Both the position numbers and the translations under genes were made by a program. Of a DNA stretch of 64,000 nucleotides, positions 51,648 through 61,097 are shown piece by piece. The DNA lies in the NCBI GenBank assembly GCA_036826295.1, contig DAISWO010000003.1, positions 55,411-119,410 of the forward strand. Direction: 5' to 3'. The stretch comes from DAISWO01 sp036826295. Its GTDB lineage: Bacteria > Patescibacteriota > Saccharimonadia > Saccharimonadales > JAGQNJ01. Position 1 is the first letter of the stretch, and every line of letters starts with the position of its first letter. A model generated the notes under the pieces. That model was not told the origin of the DNA. It saw only the letters and a program-made list of their open reading frames with translations, and ran no database searches.

Positions 51648-53579
51648 GTGTACTACTACAAAATTGCCATCTCATCTAATAGTTTAAAAGGCGTGAACGA
51701 GCTTACCTACTCTTGTAATGAACGATTAAATCCTGGCAGAATCGTCCAAGTACAACTAAGAAATAATTTATGTCTAGGAATAGTAATCTCAGAAACAAAG
51801 GCTTTAAAAAAGACCAGGACTAAGTCAATATCAAAACTTTACAACGCTTTACTCCCAAAATCTTCACTAGACCTACTTAAATGGCTTAATCAATATTATC
51901 CTGGTGATTTTGGATCGTGCGTATCACTTTTCTTGCCCAATCAAATGATCGACGAATCCTTTCCGGCAAAAAAAGAACCGATTACTAAATCAAAGCTGCC
52001 AGCCCTAACACTTCAGCAAAAAAATGCCATTCAAATCATCAGTAATGACGCGATCAATTCGATTTTTTTATTGCACGGTGATACGGGCACTGGTAAAACT
52101 CGAGTTTACATCGAGCTCGCAAAAGACAGCATTAAAAATAACAAATCCGTGGTCATTTTAGTCCCCGAAATCAGTTTATCTCCTCAGTTAGCGAAGGAAT
52201 TTGAGAACATTTTTGGCAATAAAGTCTTGACCGTCCATTCCAAACTCACCCCCAAACAACGAGCGATGCTTTGGGTAAAGATTCAATTGTCTGACACGCC
52301 CCTCGTCATTATCGGACCCCGCTCAGCCCTATTCTCACCCCTCAAACAAATTGGCTTAGTAATTATCGATGAATCTCATGACGACAGCTACAAGCAGTCT
52401 CAAAGCCCAAACTATGATGCTAGGAGAGTGGCTGCAAAGATGGGGATGATTAGGGGGGCAGCTGTAGTCTATGGAACAGCCACGCCGAATATCTCCGACT
52501 ACAAAAACTTTCAAGACCATGATGTCCCAATAATTCGGATGGATCAGCCGGTAAGTAAAGCTATAAAACTGGCCAAAACAAAGTGGGTTGATTCAAAGGA
52601 TCGCTCAGTCTTTACTAAGTCATCCATCTTTTCTAATGCTTCTCTAAGTTCAATCGAGCAATCACTAAAAAACCACAATCAAATTTTGGTTTTTTTAAAC
52701 AGACGAGGAACAGCTAGAGTAGTGATTTGTGAATCTTGTGGCTGGCTTGCAACCTGTCCCGAATGCGACACTAATCAAATCTATCACGGAGACTCACATC
52801 AATTAATCTGTCACATATGTGGTCGAAAATCCACTGCTCCTTCTAGCTGCCCGTCTTGTCACGAAACTAATCTGAGTTATAAATCTCATGGAACAAAGTC
52901 TATTGAGAACGAACTCAATAAACTCTTTTCGCACGCAAAAGTTATGCGATTCGATAGCGACAACCTAAAAAAAGATAGTCTGCAGGAGCAATATCACGAG
53001 GTGCTAAATGGAAATATTGACATCATTATTGGCACACAAATCATTGCAAAAGGTCTACATCTTCCGAAACTAAACCTAGTATGCATCCCTTTTGCCGACA
53101 ACGGCATCACTTTGCCAGACTTCTCCTCAGAAGAAAAGTCATACCAGCTTTTACAGCAAGTATTTGGTAGAGTCGGAAGGACCAAAAACGATAGTTCTGT
53201 TATTGTTCAATCATTCTCATCAAATAGCCCAGTGCTAAAGAGCGTTCTCTCCAATAATTGGAGCAATTTCTACAGAACTCAACTCCTACAGAGAGAAAAA
53301 TATCATTTACCACCTTATTATTATTTATTACAACTCACAATAAGACGAAAAACTACTCAGAATGCTCAAAAAAACGCTATGAACCTGAAAACTAAACTTC
53401 TATCGGCAAACAATAATATAGAGATATTAGGGCCATCGCCAAGATTTTATAATAAAACAAGTGGCAACTATAATTGGCAGATAATTGTTAAATCTAGATC
53501 TCGAGGTCAACTTGTGAACATAATAAAAACCCTTCCAAGTGGCTGGTTGTCCAATATCGATCCCGTCAATCTTTTGTGA
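51648..53579 (+). CDS. priA: Primosomal protein N' (replication restart helicase)
   Basis: The 643-residue protein has an N-terminal DNA-binding domain, Walker A GDTGTGKT (144-151), Walker B DESHDD, a cysteine zinc-binding module (CESCGWLATCPECD, CHICG, CPSC) and QVFGRVGR. It reloads the replisome at stalled forks. It is about 90 residues shorter than E. coli PriA. Start GTG 51648 lies 6 nt after TATAAT (51636-51641), so the mRNA is leaderless. Confidence 0.95.
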   Translation: MYYYKIAISSNSLKGVNELTYSCNERLNPGRIVQVQLRNNLCLGIVISETKALKKTRTKSISKLYNALLPKSSLDLLKWLNQYYPGDFGSCVSLFLPNQMIDESFPAKKEPITKSKLPALTLQQKNAIQIISNDAINSIFLLHGDTGTGKTRVYIELAKDSIKNNKSVVILVPEISLSPQLAKEFENIFGNKVLTVHSKLTPKQRAMLWVKIQLSDTPLVIIGPRSALFSPLKQIGLVIIDESHDDSYKQSQSPNYDARRVAAKMGMIRGAAVVYGTATPNISDYKNFQDHDVPIIRMDQPVSKAIKLAKTKWVDSKDRSVFTKSSIFSNASLSSIEQSLKNHNQILVFLNRRGTARVVICESCGWLATCPECDTNQIYHGDSHQLICHICGRKSTAPSSCPSCHETNLSYKSHGTKSIENELNKLFSHAKVMRFDSDNLKKDSLQEQYHEVLNGNIDIIIGTQIIAKGLHLPKLNLVCIPFADNGITLPDFSSEEKSYQLLQQVFGRVGRTKNDSSVIVQSFSSNSPVLKSVLSNNWSNFYRTQLLQREKYHLPPYYYLLQLTIRRKTTQNAQKNAMNLKTKLLSANNNIEILGPSPRFYNKTSGNYNWQIIVKSRSRGQLVNIIKTLPSGWLSNIDPVNLL

Positions 53580-53613
53580 TGAGCAGGAGATTCGATATAC
53601 TTTATTGATAAAC

Positions 53614-54196
53614 ATGGCAACAAAAGAAGACATCATTACCCTACCCAACAATCACCTTCGTCAAAAATCGGCCCGAGTTGGTGTAATTACGCCTGATATT
53701 AAAAAAATAATAACTGATATGCAGGACGCTACGATTGATTGGGAAGCTAACCGCAAACATGAGGTAGGCGTTGCTCTAGCCGCCGTCCAGATAGACAAGT
53801 TATTTCGTATTGTAATTATTCGTAACGATATTGAGGACCGAGACAATAAAGAGTTTCAGCTACTAATTAACCCTGAGATAACCANNNNNNNNNNAAGGCA
53901 AATTAGTAGAGGATCATGAAGGATGCCTAAGTGTTAAAGATATATATGGAGTTGTCCCACGATACGAGAAGATAAAAGTAAAAGCTATCGACATCAACGG
54001 AAAACCATTTCGAATTACCGCGACAGGTTTTTTAGCTAGAGTTCTTCAACACGAGATAGACCATAATAACGGGACACTATTTATAGATCATATCAAAGAA
54101 CAGTCTGACAAGTTCTTCAGACTCCAGCCTAGCGGAAAGCTTGAGCCACTGGATTATGAAAGTGAGATAAAAAACAACAAAGATTTGTGGGGCTGA
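53614..54196 (+). CDS. def: Peptide deformylase, interrupted by an assembly gap
   Basis: Motif 1 is a GVALAAVQ variant of GxGLAAxQ, motif 2 EGCLS and motif 3 QHEIDH, so all metal ligands are present. It removes formyl groups from nascent proteins, ahead of the MetAP encoded at 49249. Ten Ns at 53885-53894 interrupt the gene. The reading frames on the two sides differ by one, so the true gap is not 10 nt; the gene itself is probably intact. The ATG is 12 nt after TATACT (53596-53601). Confidence 0.92.
53885..53894. other. Assembly gap (10 N) inside def
   Basis: A placeholder gap. Continuity of the deformylase frame requires a length of 9 or 12 nt (or 6) rather than 10. Confidence 0.95.
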
Positions 54197-54198
54197 GG

Positions 54199-55110
54199 AT
54201 GCAATCACATAAAGTAGTATTTTTTGGCAGTGGACCAGTCGCAGCAAAAGCTTTAAAGCTATTACAAAATAATTTTGATATTGAGACAGTAATTACTAAA
54301 CCTAAGCCAGCTTATCACAAAACCTCCTTCCCTGTTATTGATGTTTGCGAGAATAATAATATACCTTATTTAACTTGCACTAATCGTAAGGAATTATCTG
54401 AATTAATATCAAAAACTAAATTCAGCAGCAAAATTGCAGTGCTAATAGATTTTGGAATTATCGTATCCCAGGATGTAATTGATGCTTTTCCACTAGGAAT
54501 TGTTAATAGCCACTTTTCAATTTTGCCTGACCTGCGAGGTGCCGACCCCATTACATTTGCTATACTTACCGGTCAAAAAACTACCGGTGTTAGCCTGATG
54601 TTGTTAGTTGAAAAAATGGACGAGGGACCACTAATAGCTTTCGGCGAATACGAGCTTCCGAAAGATATAACTACACCCATATTAACAGAGCATCTAATCC
54701 ATTTTAGCGATAGGTTACTACGCCTAGAACTCCCTAAGTATATTCAAGCCAGACATTCGTCACCTCAGTCAATAACAAATAGAAAAGTCTCTTACTCACG
54801 AAAAATCACTAAAGATGACGGTAAAATTGACTGGTCAAAAAAAGCAGAAATCCTCGAGAGAGAAATTCGCGCTTATCGAGATTGGCCAAAGAGCTACACT
54901 TCACTCGCTGGTATAGACATTACGATTACAGAAGCCAGCTTAGTAGAAGAACAGGGTGAGCCGGGCAAGCTATCCATTAAAGATAAGCAACTTATTGTAT
55001 TCTGTGGCCAAGATTCTCTTTTAATAAAAAAACTGGTGCCTGCAGGCAAAAAAGAAATGACCGCTGAATCATTTATCCACGGTCATAAAGCTCTACTGCA
55101 ACAACCTTAA
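54199..55110 (+). CDS. fmt: Methionyl-tRNA formyltransferase
   Basis: The 303-residue protein has the formyltransferase core with catalytic Asn and His in IVNSHFSILPDLRGADPI and Asp in MDEGPLIA, then a C-terminal OB-like tRNA-binding domain (KIDWSKKAEILEREIRAYRDWPKSYT). The usual RGAAP is RGADP. ATG 54199 lies 2 nt after the def stop with GGGG upstream; the GTG at 54187 inside def is rejected. def and fmt are a functional pair. Confidence 0.95.
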   Translation: MQSHKVVFFGSGPVAAKALKLLQNNFDIETVITKPKPAYHKTSFPVIDVCENNNIPYLTCTNRKELSELISKTKFSSKIAVLIDFGIIVSQDVIDAFPLGIVNSHFSILPDLRGADPITFAILTGQKTTGVSLMLLVEKMDEGPLIAFGEYELPKDITTPILTEHLIHFSDRLLRLELPKYIQARHSSPQSITNRKVSYSRKITKDDGKIDWSKKAEILEREIRAYRDWPKSYTSLAGIDITITEASLVEEQGEPGKLSIKDKQLIVFCGQDSLLIKKLVPAGKKEMTAESFIHGHKALLQQP

Positions 55111-55121
55111 CTATCGATATC

Positions 55122-55502
55122 TTACGCAACAGGAGGGCCCTGAGGATCAGCTGGAGGCATCGATTGCTGGGCTGCGGCTAATATCTGGGGAGCAGATTGT
55201 TTAATTTCTTCCTTGAGTTTATTAAGCTCCTCGGCAACAACTTGTTTGTAATTCGGAAAGTTAGTTTCTAGCCAATGAAGTGCTTGTTGTTCTTTGTTCT
55301 TCTTGATTTCATCACTATCGTGCTCAAGAGGCATCAGAAGTTCAAACTCTCTTAACTGGGCGTCACTCATACCTTCAGCCAATTTCATGCCCACACGCAT
55401 TTCTAAAGTTTCATAGATGTGCGCTAGCATTCGATTCTTTTCTTGGGGCGGAAGCGCGCCGAGACCTAATTCTTTTAATAGATTATCGTCTAATTTAAAC
55501 AT
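55122..55502 (-). CDS. DUF5663-like protein
   Basis: The 126-residue helical protein is rich in Leu/Glu, with the pattern LLKELGLGALPPQEKNRMLAHIYETLEMRVG near the N-terminus and a Gln/Pro-rich C-terminus. It resembles DUF5663 proteins I associate with CPR genomes; function is not known. No membrane segment is present. It converges with fmt and has its own ATG with an upstream AAAGGAG. Confidence 0.7.
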   Translation of the reverse strand: MFKLDDNLLKELGLGALPPQEKNRMLAHIYETLEMRVGMKLAEGMSDAQLREFELLMPLEHDSDEIKKNKEQQALHWLETNFPNYKQVVAEELNKLKEEIKQSAPQILAAAQQSMPPADPQGPPVA

Positions 55503-55552
55503 TTATTTCTCCTTTATATAGCTATTCTATCACTAAAAAAATAAACATAAAC

Positions 55553-57319
55553 TTATAAAGTTCGCTCTCTTGTCTGACGACTAAACAAGTCGATGTGATC
55601 GCCTTCAATTAATTCTATTTTATTTTGTGTTTTAAGCTGAAGCCCGCACATATCACCTACCGTCGCTTCTTTAACCTCTTGAGGGCCTTTTTTTATCCCA
55701 ATTAACTCTGCCTGACCCAACTCTTTACCGTCTCTTGAAATTCTCGCAAGAGCCGGTTGAGTCAGCTTCCCTTTTGTTACTTCGCCTCCGCATATAACAT
55801 CAGTTTTCGTAGTTTTAAAAACACCTTTAACGATCAAACGCCCTAGGTCTGTTTCTATAACTTCTGGTGCGAGTAACGTGCTCATTTGCTTCTTTACGTC
55901 ATCAATTAGTTCATATATCACCTTGAATAAACGAATTTCTACATTATCCCTCAGTGCTGCTTGATGGATGTTATTGGGGGTTTGTGCATTAAATCCATAG
56001 ATTATAGCACCACTCGACTTGGCGAGATGGAGATCGTTGTCATTAACTGGCCCCACTGCAGAACTTATGACTCTAACAGAAACCTCGTCAGTATTAATAG
56101 ACTTTAAGCTATCGATAACTGAAGTAAGAGATCCTTTGACGTCGGCTTTTGCAATAATAGCCAACTCCTCAGTATCACGATGCTTAGAAATCATTTTCAT
56201 TAGCTCGCCACTAGTACTAACACCTGACCGATTTTCTTGAGACTGAGATCTTTGAACCGTTTCTGCGCTAGTCCTAGCCTCTTTTTCACTTTTTACTACC
56301 TCAAATTTGTCCCCAAACTCTGGCATATCCTTAAGCCCTGTAATAATAGCTGGTGTTGATGGTCCAGCCTCAGCTAACTCTTTGCCGTCGGTCGCCTGAA
56401 GACTTCGAATTTTACCATGTGTTGTACCAATTACAATGTTATCACCTTTTCGGAGAATTCCTTCTTCAACTAGAATTGTCGGAATCGGCCCTCTACCCTT
56501 CTCTAAATGTGATTCTATGACTAATCCTGTTGCCGGCACATCGTAATCAGCCTTCAATTCTTCAACATCGGCTACTAGCAAGATCATGTCTAATAACTCC
56601 GGCAAACCTTGCTTTGTCTTTGCTGATACTGGCATTATTACCGTTTCGCCACCCCATTCTTCAATTACCACCCCATTATCTGACAACTGCTGTTTCACTA
56701 AATTCTCATTTGCGTCACTTTTATCGATCTTATTTAATGCCACTATCATTTTTACGCCTGCATTATTGGCAAATTTAATTGCTTCAATTGTCTGAGGCTT
56801 AACTCCATCGTCAGCAGCAACAACTATTACTACTAGGTCTGTCAACCTTGCACCGTGCTGACGTAACGCCCCAAAGGCTTCGTGTCCTGGAGTGTCAAGC
56901 AAAGTTATAGCACGATCATTGTGTTTTACTTGAAACGCGGAAATATGTTGCGTAATACCCCCAGCCTCGTGTTCGGCTACGTCGGCGTTACGGATTGCGT
57001 CCATCAATGATGTTTTGCCATGATCTACATGACCCATCATTGCTACGATTGGCGGACGTTGTTTGGCATTTTTAGAATGCACTCGTTTTTCTTTTGGCGC
57101 CTGCTCATCTGACTGTTCATCTGACTCTTTGACTAACTCTACGTCAACATCCATCTCGGATACAATTATCTCGGCTGTATCAAAATCAATAGCCTCGTTA
57201 ACTGTAGTCATGACACCGTTCTTAAAAAGCTCAGCAATTAGTTGAGTGACTGGTATAGAAAGTTTGTCAGCAAGCTCTTTAACAGTTATATTGTCAGGAA
57301 TTTCAATTTTTTTACTCAT
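55553..57319 (-). CDS. infB: Translation initiation factor IF-2
   Basis: The 588-residue IF-2 has a short N-terminal domain (about 1-90), the G domain with GHVDHGKTSLMDAIR, DTPGHEAFGALR and NKID, and domains II-IV with the fMet-tRNA-binding C-terminus. The long disordered N-terminal region of larger IF-2 proteins is missing. AAAGGAGG lies 7 nt before the ATG, one of the strongest ribosome-binding sites in the window. Confidence 0.97.
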   Translation of the reverse strand: MSKKIEIPDNITVKELADKLSIPVTQLIAELFKNGVMTTVNEAIDFDTAEIIVSEMDVDVELVKESDEQSDEQAPKEKRVHSKNAKQRPPIVAMMGHVDHGKTSLMDAIRNADVAEHEAGGITQHISAFQVKHNDRAITLLDTPGHEAFGALRQHGARLTDLVVIVVAADDGVKPQTIEAIKFANNAGVKMIVALNKIDKSDANENLVKQQLSDNGVVIEEWGGETVIMPVSAKTKQGLPELLDMILLVADVEELKADYDVPATGLVIESHLEKGRGPIPTILVEEGILRKGDNIVIGTTHGKIRSLQATDGKELAEAGPSTPAIITGLKDMPEFGDKFEVVKSEKEARTSAETVQRSQSQENRSGVSTSGELMKMISKHRDTEELAIIAKADVKGSLTSVIDSLKSINTDEVSVRVISSAVGPVNDNDLHLAKSSGAIIYGFNAQTPNNIHQAALRDNVEIRLFKVIYELIDDVKKQMSTLLAPEVIETDLGRLIVKGVFKTTKTDVICGGEVTKGKLTQPALARISRDGKELGQAELIGIKKGPQEVKEATVGDMCGLQLKTQNKIELIEGDHIDLFSRQTRERTL

Positions 57320-57377
57320 CTGCTCGCCTCCTTTCTTTATTCGCTACATCTTAAATTCTCATGTACTCGGTTAAATT

Positions 57378-58442
57378 CTATTTTTGGTCCTTCAAGCTAA
57401 GCGCTATCTTTCGTGCTTCGGTATCAACATCAATAATCTTAAACTTCTTTTTTTCATTCAGTTGAAAAAGCTTTTCTGGGTCAATACTATCGTCGTCGCT
57501 CATTTCTGAAACGTGTACTAAAGCTTCTACGGCAGGCCCTAGCTCGACGAATGCCCCAAATGGAGTAATCCTAGTTATCTTGCCCTCTACGGTTTCACCT
57601 TTTTTAAAGTTTTTAACTTCTTGCAACCACGGATCTTCCTGCATTTGCTTAAGGCTAAGTGAGAGCCGGTCTTTATCTATTGCGATTATTTTAGCTTCGA
57701 CTTCCTGTCCGACTTTTAGATATTTTTTAGGGTCTTCCACTCTTTCCCATGAGATTTCTGAAATATGAATCAATCCCTCTATGCCATCTATATTCACAAA
57801 AGCTCCGAAGTCAATCACCCCAGTAACTAGGCCTTTAACGCTATCGCCAGGCTTTAGTTTTGCGAATCTGTCTTTTAGATCATCCTTAACTGCTTCTTTT
57901 TCAGAAACTATCAATTTGTTATCTTTTTTTCCAACATCAATTATCTTCACTTTTATTGGTTTATTAGTTAGCGAATTTAGTTTTTGGAGTATTTCATCCT
58001 TATCCGCGCCAGATACTCTAGGATAATGGCCTGCTGCCAACTGAGATACTGGCAGAAAACCACGAATACCTTCTACTTCAATTAATAGACCTCCTCTATT
58101 AGCGTCGTACGGATAAACATCAATGATTTCTTCATCTCGTTGAATCCGTTCAAGCTCCTCCCAGCCCTTATCTTTGGCGGCACGACGCATACTAAGCAGA
58201 GCGTGTCCTTCATCTGTATCATTTTCTACAACACTTACCGTAACTGTATCGCCAACATTTAGCTTTTGTGCTCCGGTTATTTCGCGCCTCGCCACAACTC
58301 CACTACCATTGGCACCGAGGTCTATCCACATTTCGTGCTTTTTAACTTCCGCAACTACACCTTCTACTACATCTCCAGATTTAATCTGTTGAATATCTGT
58401 GGACTCTAGAAGTTCGTCCATTGTTATACTTGATTTTGACAT
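57378..58442 (-). CDS. rpsA: 30S ribosomal protein S1 (four S1 domains)
   Basis: Start ATG 58442 gives 354 residues beginning MSKSSITMDELL. Four S1 RNA-binding repeats follow at about residues 20-90, 105-175, 190-260 and 275-345, with GDVVEGVVAEV, GDSVKGLVTGVIDFGAFV and GETVEGKITRITPFGAFV. E. coli S1 has six repeats; four is common in Gram-positive and CPR forms. AAGGAGG lies 11 nt upstream. The longer ORF to 58574 has no support. Confidence 0.94.
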   Translation of the reverse strand: MSKSSITMDELLESTDIQQIKSGDVVEGVVAEVKKHEMWIDLGANGSGVVARREITGAQKLNVGDTVTVSVVENDTDEGHALLSMRRAAKDKGWEELERIQRDEEIIDVYPYDANRGGLLIEVEGIRGFLPVSQLAAGHYPRVSGADKDEILQKLNSLTNKPIKVKIIDVGKKDNKLIVSEKEAVKDDLKDRFAKLKPGDSVKGLVTGVIDFGAFVNIDGIEGLIHISEISWERVEDPKKYLKVGQEVEAKIIAIDKDRLSLSLKQMQEDPWLQEVKNFKKGETVEGKITRITPFGAFVELGPAVEALVHVSEMSDDDSIDPEKLFQLNEKKKFKIIDVDTEARKIALSLKDQK

Positions 58443-58474
58443 GATAAAAACATGCCTCCTTATGAGTACTGCGG

Positions 58475-58488
58475 TAACCCATGGGTTA
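58475..58488. repeat. 14-bp palindrome upstream of rpsA
   Basis: TAACCCATGGGTTA is a perfect palindrome about 33 nt upstream of the rpsA ATG. It could be an operator or a leader hairpin. Confidence 0.5.
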
Positions 58489-58599
58489 TTTTTCCGATCA
58501 GACTTAACCACATTATAACCTGTCATCTCTCTGTAGGCAAGGTAATATTCCCGCTCTCTGTACTCACAAAACATTGATTATTTTGCTACACTAAGTCAT

Positions 58600-59409
58600 A
58601 TGTATTTAGGTATAGACATCGGGGGAACAAAGACATTGGTCGCCCAATTTAATAGTGCCGGCGACATTAAGCGACAAATCAAATTCCCAACACCTAGCAA
58701 ATACTCTGATTTTTTAATTCAACTACAAAAAACTCTCTCTACTTTTGACCTCAATAAAACACATTTAACCGTGACCGCCGTACCGGGAAGACTTGATCGT
58801 AAAAAGGGCAAAGCTTTGGCATACGGCAAACTCACTTGGGGTGAAGAATCAATTGCAGACGACATCAAGAATGCAACTGGGACCAAGGTACTAATTGAAA
58901 ATGATGCCAATCTAGCTGGGTTATTTGAGGCAAGTAAACTCAAGCATAAGTTCAATCGTGTACTTTATATAACTATTAGTACCGGAATTGGCTCTGGCTT
59001 TATCACAAACGGTATAATTGATCCAAGCTTCGCCGATGCCGAAGTTGGGCAAATCCTACTCGAACACGACGGAAAATTGCAAAGGTGGGAGGATTTTGCC
59101 TCCGGCAAAGCAATATCGCAAATGTTTAACAAACAAGCCAGCGAGATAACTGATAACTCAGCTTGGTATCTAATATCTAGAAACATTGCTCTTGGACTAG
59201 TTGATCTAATCGCAACCCTCACGCCTGAAATTATCGTGATTGGCGGTGGAGTTGGGGCTAATTTACGAAAATTCGAAGCCAAGCTACTAGAAGAACTGAA
59301 TATTTTCGCAAACGATATGATTACGATCCCGCCCATTAAGATTGCTAGTGAACCAGAAGAAGCCGTAATATTCGGGTGCTTTGAGTTCGCCAAGAAGTAT
59401 TCGAAATGA
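58600..59409 (+). CDS. ROK-family kinase
   Basis: The 269-residue protein has the phosphate motif LGIDIGGTKT, a catalytic Asp in IENDANLAG, ISTGIGSGFI and IVIGGGVGANL. Most ROK glucokinases carry a CxCGxxGCxE zinc motif; here the corresponding stretch (LEHDGKLQRWEDFASGKAIS) has no cysteine. The substrate is probably a hexose or N-acetyl sugar. TACACT (58587-58592) lies 7 nt before the ATG. It overlaps the next gene by 4 nt. Confidence 0.92.
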   Translation: MYLGIDIGGTKTLVAQFNSAGDIKRQIKFPTPSKYSDFLIQLQKTLSTFDLNKTHLTVTAVPGRLDRKKGKALAYGKLTWGEESIADDIKNATGTKVLIENDANLAGLFEASKLKHKFNRVLYITISTGIGSGFITNGIIDPSFADAEVGQILLEHDGKLQRWEDFASGKAISQMFNKQASEITDNSAWYLISRNIALGLVDLIATLTPEIIVIGGGVGANLRKFEAKLLEELNIFANDMITIPPIKIASEPEEAVIFGCFEFAKKYSK

Positions 59410-59909
59410 AAGATTTGTTATCTAAACTGATCATTGATTATCCAAAAATCTCATTCAAACTGGGTAAAAACTTTTCGTGGTCACCTAGTGATCAAACCGT
59501 GTTTTATACTTCATCGATATCCAATAGTAAAACGGCAGAATGGTCGCTCCTGCACGAACTCGGCCACGCAAATCTAAATCACAATACGTATTCGACAGAT
59601 ATAGAACTGGTAAAGCTAGAGTGTGACGCATGGGAAAAAGCAAAACAAATTAGTCATAAGTACGGATATGAGATCGATGAAGATCACATCCAAGACTGTA
59701 TTGACACCTATCGTGACTGGCTACACCAACGTAGCGCCTGTCCAAACTGCGAAGCACATTGCATCCAGAAAGATAGCTCTACATACAACTGCTTTAACTG
59801 TGGACAGTCTTGGGGTGTTACTAGCAGTAGATTCTGTAGGCCTTACCGCTTAAAAAAGAACCCAAATAAAAAGTCGCTCCAGACTTCTAATCCTCGAGCG
59901 ACTTCTTAG
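59406..59909 (+). CDS. ImmA/IrrE-like HExxH metalloprotease with zinc ribbon
   Basis: The 167-residue protein has the metalloprotease motif HELGH (50-54) and Glu in a following helix (LECDAWEKAK) as third ligand. A C-terminal zinc ribbon follows (CPNCEAHC, CFNCG, about 114-136). ImmA/IrrE proteases cleave repressors in response to stress. The partner repressor is not evident. It shares ATGA overlap with the ROK kinase, so the two are cotranslated. Confidence 0.85.
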   Translation: MKDLLSKLIIDYPKISFKLGKNFSWSPSDQTVFYTSSISNSKTAEWSLLHELGHANLNHNTYSTDIELVKLECDAWEKAKQISHKYGYEIDEDHIQDCIDTYRDWLHQRSACPNCEAHCIQKDSSTYNCFNCGQSWGVTSSRFCRPYRLKKNPNKKSLQTSNPRATS

Positions 59910-59923
59910 TTAATTAACCTGTT

Positions 59924-60121
59924 TTATACAGATTTCTTAGTTCGGCGACTAATTCGTCCACCTTTAGCACCAGCAAGGCGAGCTAATTCGCGGTTTGCGA
60001 AGAATCCACCTGTTCGGCCTTTTGTGCCACCTTTAGCACCGATTTTTGCATAAAAATCTGCACCATATTTAGCTTTGTTTGTTGCAGCAGCAGCTTTGCC
60101 GCCAGTTTTAGTTCCAGCCAT
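59924..60121 (-). CDS. General stress protein, KGG-motif type
   Basis: The 65-residue, very basic protein is rich in Gly, Ala and Lys with repeated AKGG-type motifs (IGAKGGTKGRTGGF, LAGAKGGRISRRTKK), as in stress-induced KGG-domain proteins of bacteria (GsiB, YciG, Con-10-like). Probably disordered and protective. AGGGAGG lies 6 nt before the ATG. A terminator-like hairpin lies upstream at 60174-60207. Confidence 0.85.
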   Translation of the reverse strand: MAGTKTGGKAAAATNKAKYGADFYAKIGAKGGTKGRTGGFFANRELARLAGAKGGRISRRTKKSV

Positions 60122-60173
60122 TTTATAGCCTCCCTATTAATTGATATATCCCACCAGCGCGAACGAAACAAAA

Positions 60174-60207
60174 ACAAAAAGAGAGCCGAATATGACCCTC
60201 TTTTTGT
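60174..60207 (-). terminator. Terminator-like hairpin upstream of the KGG protein gene
   Basis: A 10-bp stem ACAAAAAGAG/CTCTTTTTGT, 14-nt loop, followed on the minus strand by TTTTTG and further Ts. It lies between a promoter (60230-60258) and the KGG gene, so it could be an attenuator or the end of a short RNA. Confidence 0.65.
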
Positions 60208-60229
60208 AATTTCTTTCGAAACTATGCTT

Positions 60230-60258
60230 ATGTTAACATAGTCAAACGCTTATGTCAA
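60230..60258 (-). promoter_or_regulatory. Consensus promoter upstream of the terminator-like hairpin
   Basis: TTGACA (60258-60253), 17 bp, TAACAT (60235-60230) on the minus strand, predicted start near 60223. A second weaker pair, TTGTTT/TATATC, lies past the hairpin. Confidence 0.6.
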
Positions 60259-60309
60259 TATATACTTTCTCTTTTTTTATTATGAATATGGTATATTTAC
60301 TGGTACGAA

Positions 60310-61065
60310 ATGAAAATACTTTACTGGAATGTTTGTTCTGCAGCAAAACCTGAGTTGATTGAAAAAAATGTCGGTAAATTGGTCGAGCAGGAAGATATTG
60401 ATGTAGCTTGCCTGCAAGAGGTTCCATACATTAATTTAGATAAATTTTTAGGGGATATTCCTGTTTCAGATCTTATATCTCAAGAAATGAACATGGATTC
60501 TGTTTTCGTTCCAACTCGTTCATTATTCCGTGGAAGAAAAAAATACGGAAGCTATGGCACGGCGGTTCTGTCACGATCTGGATTCATAGGAGAACCGGAC
60601 GTTACTACTCTACGAACCGACAAACTCGCATACACTACGCCCCATCCGGACAATAAGAGAGCCTTAATAACAGCAAGAACACCTATTAGGCCGGATCTTT
60701 TAGTAGGTGTGGCACATTTATCTTTTGGCTGGCCCCTCGACTTAAGTCGTAACGGAATTATAGAAGAGCGCTCCCGTTTAATGCATGAATTAAGAGTTCG
60801 TCAAAAAGAGTCTAAGCTGATTGTTGGTGGAGATGTGAATGTTGGACCTGATGAAATTAATCCGTTTATGAGCAGACTGGGTCTTACCGCATTAGTCGAC
60901 CCAGAAGTGTCCACGTTTAGATCTCGTCACATCTATGCTGGTTACGCCGAGCGTCATTTAGACGACGCCTTTGTTTCGCCAGGCCTAGATGTACAGGCAA
61001 TAGTAAGACACCGCTTTCAGTCTGACCACAATCCAATTATTGTGACAATTAACGACGGTAATTAG
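60310..61065 (+). CDS. Endonuclease/exonuclease/phosphatase family protein
   Basis: The 251-residue EEP domain has the N-terminal LYWNV, catalytic Glu in CLQEVP, GGDVNVGP, and C-terminal RFQSDHNPI with the catalytic Asp-His. These match DNase I-like phosphodiesterases. Without a signal peptide it is cytoplasmic; the substrate (DNA, RNA or phosphate ester) is unknown. TATATT (60292-60297) lies 12 nt before the ATG. Confidence 0.9.
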   Translation: MKILYWNVCSAAKPELIEKNVGKLVEQEDIDVACLQEVPYINLDKFLGDIPVSDLISQEMNMDSVFVPTRSLFRGRKKYGSYGTAVLSRSGFIGEPDVTTLRTDKLAYTTPHPDNKRALITARTPIRPDLLVGVAHLSFGWPLDLSRNGIIEERSRLMHELRVRQKESKLIVGGDVNVGPDEINPFMSRLGLTALVDPEVSTFRSRHIYAGYAERHLDDAFVSPGLDVQAIVRHRFQSDHNPIIVTINDGN

Positions 61066-61097
61066 CCTTTTACGCAACTAATGATAAACTCTTTATG

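Noticed and set aside
53885..53894. def pseudogene by frameshift
   Set aside because: The frame change coincides with a placeholder N gap; all catalytic motifs are intact on both sides.
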